DNA of 17,125 nt from Dimargaris cristalligena (taxonomy: Eukaryota > Kickxellomycota > Dimargaritomycetes > Dimargaritales > Dimargaritaceae): assembly GCA_027576995.1 (NCBI GenBank), contig JANBQC010000593.1, forward strand, positions 1 to 17,125. The letters run 5' to 3'. Below are positions 11,401-16,891 of this stretch, piece after piece. Each line of letters begins with the position of its first letter. Positions within the stretch are counted from its first letter, which is position 1. The notes under the pieces were generated by a model. That model did not search any database and had not been told where the DNA came from. It saw only the letters and a program-made list of their open reading frames with translations. The position numbers and the translations under genes were made by a program.

Positions 11401-14004
11401 GTTACGAATACCCACTGTACCAAGCCAGTACTGACTAGGGACCAGGGCCACCTCGCCTTGGACTTGTTCCTGATAAGCGGCGTTGCCATTGGTTTGGTGA
11501 CTAGAGGCCTTTTCAGTGTGCTGGGCCAACTGTTGGAGCTCGGGGTACTGGTAGATTAATGGTACGGTTAGTTGATATCCCAACTGTTGGCTCTTGGATA
11601 CCAGTAAAATGGCCGAAATAGAGTCGCCACCGATTCGGAAAAAGTGGTCGGTGGTACTAATACGGTCGGGGTCCAGCTGCAGAATCTGGCCCCAGACCCG
11701 GCGAAGTTCTTCCTCTGTATCCGTTTGAGGGGCGCTGATGTCAGATCTAGGGGTGGACGACAGTGCGTGGTTGGCCAATAAGTGATCAACGGAGGGTAAC
11801 GACCTACGATCCAGTTTGCCCGAGGTTGTATAGATAAAGCCCTCCACGGGCATGATCAATTCAGGCACCATTTGTTTGGGGAGTCGACCCCTTAAAAAGT
11901 CCAATAAGCCGATTGAGTCGATAGTTTCGGGACTGGCGTAAATAACCAAGGATTCTTGAATTACAACCGCTATACATTGCTTAAGCCCCAGGAACTGACT
12001 TGCAATTTTCTCGATTTCTTCGATCTCGATCCGGTACCCGCGTAGTTTGATTTGGTTGTCGATGCGTCCAATAAGTTCGATCGTTCCGCTTGGGAGCCAC
12101 CGAACGTAATCACCCGTACGGTATACCCGCCCCTCCCCCAGCGGGTTTGATATAAATTTTTTAGCGGTTAGCTCAGGTAGGTTCTGGTAGCCCCGAGCCA
12201 CTCCTACACCACCAATGAGCAGTTCGCCAGGAACCCCGACGGGGACTAGCTGGAGGTCATCGTCGACCACCAGATTGAAAACGTTTTGGATAGGCCGACC
12301 GATGGTGATATCGTCATCAGGCCCAATCAACGCCACATTGCAGTAAACAGTTATTTCCGTCGGCCCATAATGGTTGGCCAATGTACAGTGGGGCGCCCAC
12401 TGGGCCTGTTGTTTCGGTAGAAGGGATTCTCCACCTATAACGGCAATATCCATTTCCGGAGCATCTTGGGGATTCAAGCGAGATAGGAAGGAGGTCACAA
12501 GAAACCCTGTATTGACATGTTGCAGGTCGTCCAATAGGCAATCGGTCGGGACTACAACGGTACTGCCGGTGCAAAGACACCGAAGTGTATTAACAAGAAT
12601 CCCATCAAAGGCAACCGACCCAGTCTGGTAGGCGCGGCGGCCCGGGCCGTAGGCTTTACCTAAGCACGGATCTATGGATATATTAGCCACACCTAAGTGT
12701 TCAACCAAGACACCCTTGGGGCGACCGGTAGTGCCAGATGTGTAGATAACATAGGCCAAATCATTGGGTGCCGATAGGAGAGGCTGGAAGTCGGAAGGCT
12801 CCGTAAATACTGGCTTCGTGACAAACGGGTCAATGACCATGATGGGTATATTCGGCTGACCAGGCACCTTTCCGAGCACTGAGTCGGCCACAATCATCAT
12901 GGCTGCATCACTATCCGTCAGGATATACTGGATTCGATCGAAGGGGTAGTCAGGGTCAAGGGGTACATAGGCAGCCCCTGATTTGAGGACAGCCAGAATA
13001 GCCACATTATAGGCAATCGACTTGGGGATGAGCAGAGCGAAGAGAACCTCGGGGCGGGCCCCATACTGATTTACTAGAGTTCGGGCCAGCTCCGAACTGG
13101 CGTAATCCAGTTGGCCATAGGTCCACTCTTCGCCACCGTGGACCAAGGCAAGCTGATGGGGAAAGCGTTTGGCACAGTCGCCGAATAAGTAGTGGAAAGG
13201 TTGGTAATCTCCATGGATGGGTTTGGTCATTTGGGAGAAGTCCAACAGTCGGGCTCGTTCCTGGTCGCTAACCCATGCAATTTCACGTACAAGGATGGGC
13301 TGATCACATTCAAATGCTTGGGCCACGGCCAAGAAAACAGTTTTGAACTGACTAGAGAACTCCGCTACAGCTGAATCGCGATACAGAGCCCGGCCATAAG
13401 ATACGGTGACCTGGGCGTACCCCTGATGAAGTGTGCAACTTATGACCAGGTGGGCGGTGCTCTTGGTCAATAGATCCGCGATATATGGGTCGACCTCGGC
13501 CTCCTTGGGCTGGCCGTGCCTTTGGTCGATTTCAGACATGGGATGGCCCACACTGGTGCCACCTAAATCTGTGTGGAGAACAACTTCCACCGTTGGACTA
13601 GGCGAATTGGGACAATTGGGGGGATACGTGGGGTCGTGGTTTTTCAGGATGGTGGGGGAGACCGGGGTATCAGGATCCATCTGGGCGAGAACCAGCTGAA
13701 GTGATCCATGAGACTGTTCAATGATGCCTACGGGCTCGACCCGGCCTCGCCGATGGGCGAAAGCAGCCACAGGTTGGTGGTAGTAGCGACTTAGAATAAT
13801 TGCTGTGGCTAGCTGGCTGGTATGCTCAAAGTCGTCCCGGTGGAAGGGCTTCAGGCCGGAAGAGAAAACTCCGCTCACCCAGGCGGTGTAGCCGGAAAGA
13901 GAAACACGGGGCTTGCCAAGGGGTAAATCGATGGCGGGCCGGTAGTCCACGGGGACCACCGGCAAGCACAAGTTCGAGGAAGGGGTAATCGGGGCTAAGA
14001 CCAT
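1..14004 (-). CDS. Giant multimodular non-ribosomal peptide synthetase, 3' end missing
   Basis: Cytosolic assembly-line enzyme that makes a peptide without ribosomes. A domains activate amino acids as adenylates, T domains carry them on phosphopantetheine, E domains invert L to D, and C domains form peptide bonds. Seen: 4668 codons (over 500 kDa) open to the window edge with no stop. Domain order is C-stub, A1, T1, E1, C2, A2*, T2*, C3*, A3, T3, E3, C4, A4 (partial); asterisks mark domains lacking catalytic motifs. The start ATG (14002-14004) has A at -3 and G at +4, an in-frame TGA at 14014-14016, and a TATA box at 14141-14148. No Shine-Dalgarno sequence is present. No intron is needed anywhere. 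The window ends inside A4, so at least its C-terminal subdomain, a T domain and a release domain are expected beyond it. The peptide product is unknown. The family is certain; the exact organism is not. Confidence 0.96.
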   Translation of the reverse strand, partial: MVLAPITPSSNLCLPVVPVDYRPAIDLPLGKPRVSLSGYTAWVSGVFSSGLKPFHRDDFEHTSQLATAIILSRYYHQPVAAFAHRRGRVEPVGIIEQSHGSLQLVLAQMDPDTPVSPTILKNHDPTYPPNCPNSPSPTVEVVLHTDLGGTSVGHPMSEIDQRHGQPKEAEVDPYIADLLTKSTAHLVISCTLHQGYAQVTVSYGRALYRDSAVAEFSSQFKTVFLAVAQAFECDQPILVREIAWVSDQERARLLDFSQMTKPIHGDYQPFHYLFGDCAKRFPHQLALVHGGEEWTYGQLDYASSELARTLVNQYGARPEVLFALLIPKSIAYNVAILAVLKSGAAYVPLDPDYPFDRIQYILTDSDAAMMIVADSVLGKVPGQPNIPIMVIDPFVTKPVFTEPSDFQPLLSAPNDLAYVIYTSGTTGRPKGVLVEHLGVANISIDPCLGKAYGPGRRAYQTGSVAFDGILVNTLRCLCTGSTVVVPTDCLLDDLQHVNTGFLVTSFLSRLNPQDAPEMDIAVIGGESLLPKQQAQWAPHCTLANHYGPTEITVYCNVALIGPDDDITIGRPIQNVFNLVVDDDLQLVPVGVPGELLIGGVGVARGYQNLPELTAKKFISNPLGEGRVYRTGDYVRWLPSGTIELIGRIDNQIKLRGYRIEIEEIEKIASQFLGLKQCIAVVIQESLVIYASPETIDSIGLLDFLRGRLPKQMVPELIMPVEGFIYTTSGKLDRRSLPSVDHLLANHALSSTPRSDISAPQTDTEEELRRVWGQILQLDPDRISTTDHFFRIGGDSISAILLVSKSQQLGYQLTVPLIYQYPELQQLAQHTEKASSHQTNGNAAYQEQVQGEVALVPSQYWLGTVGIRNPHHFNQSLTLKVNSKANISLAAISDALVALANHHDILRARFQPDNDGQPWVQSIPTARAISTDFLLLEETVSTDDYADFILRVQSSLNLSTGPMLAAALIHDPDSTSPFRLFITIHHILVDLVAWRILIEDLNALLQGASLPPKTLPFQAWASQLDDYAATLSADIWPTQVDSDKPIRDFRALHPPHELDATRTQAARLSTSFEFDSESTQALLIQLVPQLRVTPRDLLLATFTQAFATTIGLDQVTFCMEGHGREPWLSDQDITRTVGWFTAIYPLVLRVQLDQPLLGLLHHTKEALQKIPMKGFPYSLLKHMPGVPAEERAKLEAKSPDRLDARFNYSEHPDSTGGGLSDDILSIEWSDHFGLHDFAPQDTVMYDIDIMPTVVGDSLRLIMEYNPLVYCRSVVNEIMTQWRQSLSQLANDINQSQSISLEPILTQYDFAHLQLSASELQGIINELHHRRIPLDQVEDLLPCIALQSGLLTGLSTDSTTYLVQIVFQLHGPLNVDRLLEAWQAVSQQHTILRTVFLEASSRQSRGYIQAVLRSCPTAWTISDLPLKSLDEFLTEDRRRGFTLQDHMIRNFVFPTIDSQVHDVIITFHHSLCDGWSLHLLLQAWMETYHLPNLLISNPSASFTSIVHHVRLLDSDMTQAFWIDYLKGAPSTPAPLLYPGYIGLPGSAAYFTNVRIAREQLTHCSQKFGVTLATLFRAAFALVLGHLLDQDEVVFGVTLSGRNLGLPGIDRTIGPCTNTLPLRVRMGHCLIVDWLQALHQGQMAMVPFEHSLLTDISKWASAGRSGPLFQAILGFENFPALVVNPAHSLVLSALSVHEFTEYPLAIDFIDGTEYVKVKLLYDTSIYSEKSAIQVVDMIHLVLTQILEADISRHIDQLALTHLPLNHHIHTGRESRSAAIGPVPRSLNQCLASTFLDFSDHPALVSKDHTLSYGQLDQLSDSLAGLSSQSVLSPHPTVVAVVERVEHLLICLVSAIKMGIRLVPLASPYTVEQLAACSKAVDAQIVWLPYTDTENVRPYLNCDTAMVGIPDLIDQIINETQVTRRFKQPVDLQDPSLVFSSRHNSANPVVSNVDSSYIQHTLASTRTFIDSKRWYILDESLPLDSPQAIWLTLLCLTSQVTITTPDSPMHENGKSSHCYAVAIDSPTRGSVVGDCLVLYDLAEDTWPHVEDLAKSTDTCLAFIGSIFHGHRRITLEQLASCLLPSIDKPPNDGYALEVLGRDGKPCLPGVVGRLTFLVSSFPDYKTSPKQPLLGYRDTADVVHILGPASQKVVINDRQIHLGTLVQALTKAGAQSPRCLVLSDDRLVVLVSNSTEADLIGLKTTMTPPGIPATLMPNVIISTSAFPHVIELDDQLLPHFAQAYLATLPTRSTQSLSEYEWWLMVVVNEIYASSNHYSAVTIDTVPLMSTSRIPLAQLDLLQYRIFQKFGIAVGLGELAKHTEIRTLAPIIQSIVKQGTNEQSPDSTVEDNDITSLDMSPLYTRTMPVTIHQQRVWSLSRLESPPFAFYHHCTITSEASLQLEEVQRAIDRLATVFESLRCRFISVRGALTCHVLPQVRTEVLERQLPSSQVFDGDQFNVDAPQFDLNQGVLVRFDLYQLPVATTGSSYSAIVIRVHEIFGSTSEFDEIVRALTNQLVGQPSNLPDKKLTRAGKSNEPFEVDLDYWCTLLQNPPAELAVLTDRPRPLFPSFLCSLAETKIEQRLFETIQTQASKESVMGYGIWSSLFATFLLRLTGQTDLIMDIVTPASENGDTSVDKDTLSSLERPLRVKGNMALDFPEVVRQLTHQIVDSRLHFLPSMDILAPHLSLEGQHRISGLSRTSVAFDHPIGPENKSTIVHCVRSQSPRTMFPYDIQLVVDCHSRTPVCQLRFNQSLFNVDTANRLLQNFLAYAHSVVVAHQPWSTASLVCPTEASLILDKFALGPPNSVTRDSPCLNVLDLFLGMVQKYPDRVATEIAKGTYTYAQLSQRVFGLVERLQRAMVQPRDKVGVIVANHPDAVMCMLAVWSVGAVYVPVDHKLPTARQKYIVDTAGCTCVVNASRVDSEWCEVITIDDLANVVELTTNIASLHPNQPTDLAYIVFTSGSTGLPKGVMVEHRSLLNMLTSPTLEMLQQPGTRTMNGMAAGFDVFFLNTLLPLCYGSTLVFYGDDLPGTLKTVQQTILLPSIISTLNPQDYTNLNSLLVGGEHLPRELANQWSAVTNFYNVYGPTEATIACLMTEVPPSGCVPIGRPMADYECYILDENLRLVPIGAVGEICIGGVGVTLGYINRLDLNLTKFADNSFTGQGKVYRTGDLGRWLPNGQVVCLGRMDSQVKLRGFRIELDEIRSVLMRQTGVQDCAVFVHDQFLVGYVFSDSTASEDVLRASVADQLPSYMVPSYILGLPNVPLTNNGKCNTQFLQNHFADHLATQRQRSSLLDSLSEEGQPLSILMQSLGETLGLPLNQINPDLSFVKIGGDSILAIQVSSKCRQLGFTLPTSALLGSGPLRDVIKKMSLISSASEKPSQFHPVEYCKEFSLTPIQQGFFDHPWSNPSHFNQSFALELTRPLAVTELIPALLRLINAHDMLRCQFTQEPTGHSDQWSQQILPPFAGLPIPVAELSTSVSDLSKQLLTIQSSLDINQGHHLAAGLITLLDDNGNTPTPDTSHLTNASRPINRKLLFLTIHHLVVDLVSWSVLLEDLARILNGQSPIPQPLKFSKWATELVDKAKHAVSSGNLIYPQVRPRASFLQLTGPDCLTLNTQANTQCQSIILDTALSSAILKPDTTYVQPLELMLAGLFQALHSISQGPSITVFNESHGRYPWQPSLDPSRTVGWFTSMVPCQIQVDANTAILDFLKQAKQALRSSSGPQGLQHGLYQLSSHPQSMSSNERPYSPLGVCFNYLDPTVRDEALMKHGQYHWTLRPELTANLASCDLSELRPQILEVVGSPTPGGLTFMVYYCPQVIPTSTIESLLDCVRQALKDIVQYLDLSQYPSLWTPSDFPNLNTTIPELAALETELATVGLTAHDVEDLYPMLPMQQGMWTATAKDPAEYLVQLAFTVNGVSGSDQLQTATRAVVGHHAILRTVFVTSWSNGYCQGVQVVTREPRFGWYFVNEWSDVGASSEEDFLQVNLENGFKPNESLLRIYVKRLAPNSFRYLLTIHHALIDGWSIGILLNQLRSHLQGNVGQNPSLSASFHDYVSYIQNSDKTEAERFWQEYMRDVEQLTELSLPRPPNTSDSCKVDLWFTLYPDARQLHQVTRQANVTPYTLIKAAWSLLLSRYTDQSDVVFGNTVSGRALSLSGIESLLGCFINTVPFRVSLKSEMTVSELMTVIHQCSQQMVPFEHLHLSKINEWVDGEVRPSDMFNTLVVYENLPDTDLESLEYSVTFTEPRVLRSSDYPLTVIAQVEHGQLAVNLNWSASEFDQRYIETLSHHLITLFSGLVSALANSDGQVFTKDLPMLSTSETALITEQLARPHIAIDFEACVPELFTRTAHSAPGTIAVEFSNLQWSYADLHSRSVNLAHRLLLRGIERGTPVGLIVDRAPSTIVAYMGVGLAGAVIVPIDPAFPTDRIQYMVDDGGIQLLLTNTADHIRLDSIRQALPNVEFQAIDSWLSPPDVPCNELLALPDVSPTDLSHILYTSGTTGRPKGVQLEHRVMANFVQQADSTIGITAGLRLMQNMALTFDCALLEIFTGLCKGATLVLRTDILDTLPLVNALVATPTVLASLDPSKYPNLKMAIAAGEALPRQVAERWTRHCRVLNMYGPTECFVCHAVEIRSGEPVTIGHPIPNTECYILDRHLQPVPIGVPGEIYV
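2491..5592 (-). other. NRPS module A3-T3-E3 (residues ~2805-3838), intact
   Basis: A3 has FTSGSTGLPKG at 2956-2966, GFDVFFL, VYGPTEATI, IGGVGVTLGY, VYRTGDLGRW, GRMDSQVKLRG and the catalytic Lys at 3267 in NNGKCN. T3 has KIGGDSI with Ser3332. E3 has HHLVVDLVSW at 3538-3547, ESHGRY at 3669-3674 (usually EGHGRE; the catalytic Glu and His are kept), RTVGWF at 3684-3689 and FNY at 3753-3755. Eye alignment of the specificity positions gives about D-V-L-I-L-G-V-I-A-K, which I cannot match to a known substrate. Same A-T-E-C order as module 1, so the two are probably duplicates. Inferred output: a second D-residue. Confidence 0.88.
5635..6942 (-). other. Degenerate condensation domain C3* (residues ~2355-2790)
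   Basis: A condensation-type fold is indicated by the opening VTIHQQRVWSLSRLE (from 2363), close to the SxAQxRMW first motif of ordinary L-accepting C domains, and by a C-terminal IQLVVDCHSRTPVCQLRFNQ strand. The active site HHxxxDG is replaced by VHEIFGS (2490-2496). The second, catalytic His survives as His2491; the first His and the Asp are lost. The usual VVFG-type block reads LIMDIVTPASENG, also unlike active paralogs. It is probably inactive or structural; weak activity cannot be excluded because the catalytic His remains. Confidence 0.75.
7009..8658 (-). other. Degenerate adenylation and carrier domains A2*-T2* (residues ~1783-2332)
   Basis: Length and order match a normal A-T pair, but the catalytic motifs are gone. 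The ATP loop position reads FSSRHNSANPV (1935-1945), without the Gly residues and Lys. No YGPTE is found. The A6-like stretch VLGRDGKPCLPGVVGRL is still readable. GYRDTAD stands where YRTGD should be. The GRxDxQVKxRGxRIE hinge block aligns without gaps to GPASQKVVINDRQIHLGTL, with Arg, Asp, Gln, Lys and Glu all changed. The NGK Lys position reads ELDDQ. In T2* the helix and the TEIRTLAPII tail are recognisable, but GGDS is replaced and Ala2291 falls where the phosphopantetheine Ser should be (14 residues before the conserved Gly, as in T1 and T3). This is open coding sequence, not a frameshifted relic. Confidence 0.8.
8719..10077 (-). other. NRPS condensation domain C2 (residues ~1310-1762), intact
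   Basis: This domain directly follows E1. It opens with VEDLLPCIALQSGLL (from residue 1335), the form of the first C motif typical of C domains acting after an epimerase. The active-site motif HHSLCDG is complete at residues 1466-1472. Later core blocks are also visible: the VVFGVTLSGR block and the PFEHS block. It should couple the D-residue from T1 to the next loaded carrier. The carrier immediately after it (T2*) appears unable to be loaded, so its real acceptor partner may be T3. Confidence 0.88.
10135..13197 (-). other. NRPS module 1: A1-T1-E1 (residues ~270-1290), intact
   Basis: A1 (about 270-745) has the ATP-binding loop YTSGTTGRPKG at 421-431, FDG at 466-468, HYGPTE before 'ITVY', YRTGD, the GRIDNQIKLRG hinge block and the catalytic Lys at 730 in SGKLDR. 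T1 carries GGDSI with the phosphopantetheine Ser at 795; GGDSI is the form usually found on carriers that feed an E domain. E1 (about 850-1290) has HHILVDLVAW at 984-993, EGHGRE at 1119-1124, RTVGWF at 1134-1139 and FNY at 1206-1208, so all E-type motifs are present. Aligning A1 by eye to the GrsA-type specificity positions gives roughly D-G-V-F-V-G-H-V-Y-K. That most resembles branched aliphatic (Ile-like) codes; this substrate guess is weak. Inferred output: a D-amino acid offered to C2. Confidence 0.9.
13210..14004 (-). other. N-terminal half-condensation stub of the NRPS (residues ~1-265)
   Basis: This segment comes before the first A domain. It has no HHxxxDG motif and no complete C domain. 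Its last ~80 residues (about 185-265) look like the C-terminal tail of a condensation domain: a beta-rich stretch (LVISCTLHQGYAQVTVSYGR), then a helix and the usual 'VSDQERARLLDF' linker into A1. Such truncated, non-catalytic C remnants are common at the front of fungal NRPS initiation modules. The promoter and an in-frame stop lie just upstream, so the stub appears to be the native N-terminus and not an assembly artefact. Residues 1-180 are low in recognisable motifs and Pro-rich around 105-130. Confidence 0.7.
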
Positions 14005-14140
14005 TGTTACGGATCAGTCAGGGTTGGGAGGGCAAGTCAATCACTGGATTAAATGAATAAGAATGGCCGGCCTTAAAGAATACATAATCTCGGCTAAGAT
14101 GCCAAATGTGAAGATTAAGGTGAGACAGAGACTCGATATC

Positions 14141-14187
14141 TATTTATACTACTCGGTTAATGTAAATCTATCTTTTCAACTTATTGG
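14141..14187 (-). promoter_or_regulatory. Likely core promoter of the NRPS gene (CCAAT and TATA boxes)
   Basis: On the minus strand TATAAATA lies at 14141-14148, 137 bp before the ATG, and CCAAT lies at 14183-14187, about 35 bp further upstream. With transcription starting some 30 bp after TATA, the leader would be roughly 100 nt, spanning about 14005-14110. The motifs are seen directly; their function is inferred from position. Confidence 0.5.
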
Positions 14188-15000
14188 AAGTCATATTTCT
14201 TGAGAATCCTAGAGGATAGACTGCCCGTGGAACTGCAAATGCCCAGAACAGTATGGCTTTCGGTTAGCTAGTTTCAGATCTAGTCTTCTCAACCAGCAAA
14301 ACGCAGGTGACTCATGGTCGCATTCTAGGGTATTCTGCCGCGTAGCCCCGGTACTTCTTTTTGACGAACTACAGTATGGATCATAATGTAGTGCCTAAAT
14401 GGACTGTGGAACAAAGCAATGATATGCCGGTTTAAGTCATCATTTTTCACTGGCTATAAAACAATGCGCAGCACCGGTTGAAGTGGCCCAGCCACTATTG
14501 TTTGGGTGCAACACTATGATAGTTTACGTTGCAGATACAATACTCCGACTGTTATGCGTAGTTCATTTTATTAAGAACGCCAATCAGGAGCCAGGCGTTC
14601 CTAGTAGAGGCTACGTTAAATATTCCAGGCCATCGCTCAATCTAATTAACGGGGAACTCCGCCCGTCTCCCATTTAGGATTGTTTCAAGGAGCAGTTTTA
14701 GTACCCCCAACCAAAATCAAGACGTACCTGGATCATCAACTAGAGAGCCGCAAACAGCCTTTAGTTATAAAGTGCGGTAGCGGAAGTCTTCCAGCGACTC
14801 TTTCTCCTAAACTACAAGCACTAATTAATATAAAATTATAAAAGAAGTTATTATCAAACAAAAACCTCATAATAATTAGGGGCCCAGTGGTCATCAGCCC
14901 GGTGATCCGTGTAATAGTGACTCGGACGTGCGTATGCAATCACTTGGGGATTGAGATTACAGGTTGTTAAACGTTGAATTTTCTATGGCAGTATTGTAAC

Positions 15001-15028
15001 GGGGGGGAGGGGGTCGAGTAGGGCCGGG
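15001..15028 (+). other. G-quadruplex-type motif 1
   Basis: G-runs of 7, 5, 3 and 3 are separated by 1, 7 and 2 bases on the plus strand, fitting the G3+N1-7 rule. It stands out in otherwise AT-rich sequence, about 1 kb upstream of the NRPS start. Folding is not shown by sequence alone. Confidence 0.5.
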
Positions 15029-15059
15029 TATTTACCAATTTTGACGCTTCGTTCCGAGT

Positions 15060-15087
15060 GGGGAGAAATGGGGCCCGGGGGCTCGGG
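15060..15087 (+). other. G-quadruplex-type motif 2
   Basis: G-runs of 4, 4, 5 and 3 are separated by 6, 3 and 3 bases. It starts 31 bp after motif 1, on the same strand. It overlaps a GGGCCCGGGG stretch that could instead form a hairpin. Confidence 0.5.
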
Positions 15088-16520
15088 ATAGAGACAAATT
15101 AGTAAAGGTTAAAATTATGATTTTATTGAAACACGATCTTTTTCCGCTTTCGGGTTAAATTCGCCACTTTTATACTTCCGGTTCGGTTATGTCCTCGGTG
15201 GCAATATTCATTGCTCGCGCTCCATTTGATGCTGGCCCAAACATGTTCTGGTCACGTGATGGGGGTACATCATGCGGTTGCAGTATCTTCGGCTAGAAAA
15301 TCTATTAGCAGAGGGTCTTATCAGTCCTTGGGCAGTCCTAGATGGCCAATGATACGTCAGTATTATCTAAATGGAGGCTATACATCCATTAACCAACTTG
15401 GATAATACTAGCTACGACTCAAATGTAAATTCGCATTTTAATTGCGGCATTCGTTGATCAACTTATCGCAACATCTACCTTGGCTGATCTCAGTTGCATT
15501 GTTTAGGTGGCGGTCTAAAATTATAAACCCCTGCATCAAAGACAGCATTTCATCACGGCAACTCAGTTGGGCTATCTGGGTATTTCCCGACAATAAGGAG
15601 TAGGGAGATAGCACCTCATCTAAAAGCCCCGACATTCCTTACTCACATTAAATTTGCTGGTTGGGAAACCGGAATTTCTAAGTCACCGCCTCGACCAATG
15701 CAGTAGTACTGTTCGGTTATGGCATGTTGTGTCTACGGGCGGCCTTTTTTCTTTTATGTTTTCAGAAAAATGCCAAAAATGAATCGCCTTCCATGAAATA
15801 CCGAACAAAACCAAACTGAAAAGAGGTGGTGCCTACGTGGTTCTTGCCTATTTGTATATTTTACCTGTTTACCCCCGCCTCATTAGACCGATGTCATTGA
15901 ACTGTATTTACACTGTTATGCCTGACGCTAATGTCACTATTATGCATGAGGTGTTTTATCATTTATATCAAAACCCGAACATGCACTATTCGAATATCAG
16001 CCGATTATAGCCCTAGTTTCTTGAGATTCTCTTTTAAATATCCTTCATAGTATCATTTAGTAGTATTACAACCACTGGGACAGGCCGGCCATTGAAACAA
16101 CATCCAAAAAGTCACCTGACCTGACCAGCAGGAATGCGCCACTAAGGCAGCAATGAGCAGTTACTAGCATAATTGATCCCACCAAAAAGAGCCTTGGATA
16201 TAAAACGGAATATGGCCCTAGTTATCCCGAATTCGACATGCCTTAATAAAATAACATTTTATATACAAACATCCCACTTGATACATTGCGGCAATACCTT
16301 GCCCACCTCGGCCTTTTTGTAACAGTATCAGTAGTGCCTTAACATTTATTCCCCCTTATTACTAACATCTCCAGTAGTAGGAAACCCTAGTACCCTCTGT
16401 GCTCCTATTCTCCCAAGCCCCATCTTTATATCACGTACCCTCCCTGCCTAAAAAACCATATACATACCAGTCACATTTAAAAAAGTATGCCATGATGTCT
16501 GTATGGCCATGGTATAAGTG

Positions 16521-16547
16521 CTCAGCTAGGTAGATAGTGTAGCTGAG
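16521..16547. repeat. Inverted repeat (8-bp arms, 11-bp spacer)
   Basis: CTCAGCTA at 16521-16528 is matched by its exact reverse complement TAGCTGAG at 16540-16547. It could form a small hairpin. No coding sequence ends nearby, so a terminator role is not supported. Confidence 0.4.
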
Positions 16548-16652
16548 TAGGCCGAGTTGGGCCAGAGAACTGTGTAAATTAACTAGAAGACCAAATGGGG
16601 TAGGCAACTAAGTAACTAAATAGATAGGGTGATCTAAAGTAATAATAAATTA

Positions 16653-16673
16653 ATTATTCCCGGTGGGAATAAT
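16653..16673. repeat. Perfect inverted repeat (9-bp arms, 3-bp loop)
   Basis: ATTATTCCC at 16653-16661 and GGGAATAAT at 16665-16673 are exact reverse complements around GGT. It lies about 220 bp upstream of the plus-strand ATG and could be a protein-binding palindrome or a hairpin. Confidence 0.5.
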
Positions 16674-16723
16674 AGGTATAATCCATCTTTATTTTGGTTT
16701 TCGAACATAATTTTTTAGTAAAG

Positions 16724-16774
16724 TTTTTTTCCCAATTGGAAAAAAAAAAAATGTAATCGATTTGAAAATATAAG
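16724..16774 (+). promoter_or_regulatory. Promoter-like stretch for the plus-strand gene
   Basis: A T7 run, the palindrome CCAATTGG (16732-16739) and an A12 run form a near-symmetrical block that puts a CCAAT box on both strands. TATAAG follows at 16769-16774, about 120 bp before the ATG. A pyrimidine-rich leader (about 16855-16879) precedes the start codon, as is frequent in fungal promoters. Confidence 0.35.
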
Positions 16775-16891
16775 GCAAGTATCCTCCCCATTCTGAGGAT
16801 CCTTACCATCTTTTGTTCGCAGGTATCTATTGCGTTTCCTACATGGTCACTGATTCCTTTTTTTTTCCTCATTTTTTCTACGAAACTTACT

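Larger units (their letters stand above)
14188..16723. other. Long AT-rich intergenic region, no gene supported
   Basis: Between the NRPS promoter and the promoter-like stretch of the plus-strand gene, all reading frames are short (under ~70 codons) and mostly lack good start context. I recognise no protein family and no tRNA (no GGTTCGANNCC B-box seen). TATAAA-like strings occur at 14455-14460 and 16199-16205 on the plus strand but are not followed by a convincing gene. Two G-run clusters near 15.0 kb and two short inverted repeats near 16.5-16.7 kb are listed separately. Confidence 0.6.

Noticed and set aside
8719..11457. E1-C2 as one dual epimerization/condensation domain
   Set aside because: Separate full sets of E motifs (984-1208) and C motifs (1335-1472) are present, so these are two domains.
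43..13988. Many 60-190-codon frames on the plus strand and in other minus frames within the NRPS
   Set aside because: They overlap a fully verified coding frame, have no family motifs and are shadows of the NRPS gene.
14483..14677. 64-codon plus-strand frame after a TATAAA string
   Set aside because: It needs a GTG start, has no recognisable domain and sits in AT-rich non-coding sequence.
15211..15405. 64-codon plus-strand frame
   Set aside because: It has no recognisable motif, and the promoter context is not convincing. It could be a decayed fragment, but this cannot be supported.
15438..15635. 65-codon minus-strand frame with an ATG
   Set aside because: The residue pattern is protein-like, but no family is recognised and no neighbouring exon with splice sites could be joined to it with confidence.
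14062..16093. 12-bp inverted pair around GGCCGGCC (14062-14073 and 16082-16093)
   Set aside because: Eight of the 12 bases are a self-palindrome, so only four flanking bases truly match. Chance is a sufficient explanation.
16654..16872. 72-codon minus-strand frame
   Set aside because: It is Lys/Phe-rich from poly-T and poly-A tracts and lies over the likely promoter of the plus-strand gene.
16500..16891. LTR and primer-binding site of a retrotransposon
   Set aside because: I found no TG...CA ends with a target duplication, no second LTR copy and no tRNA-complementary primer site.
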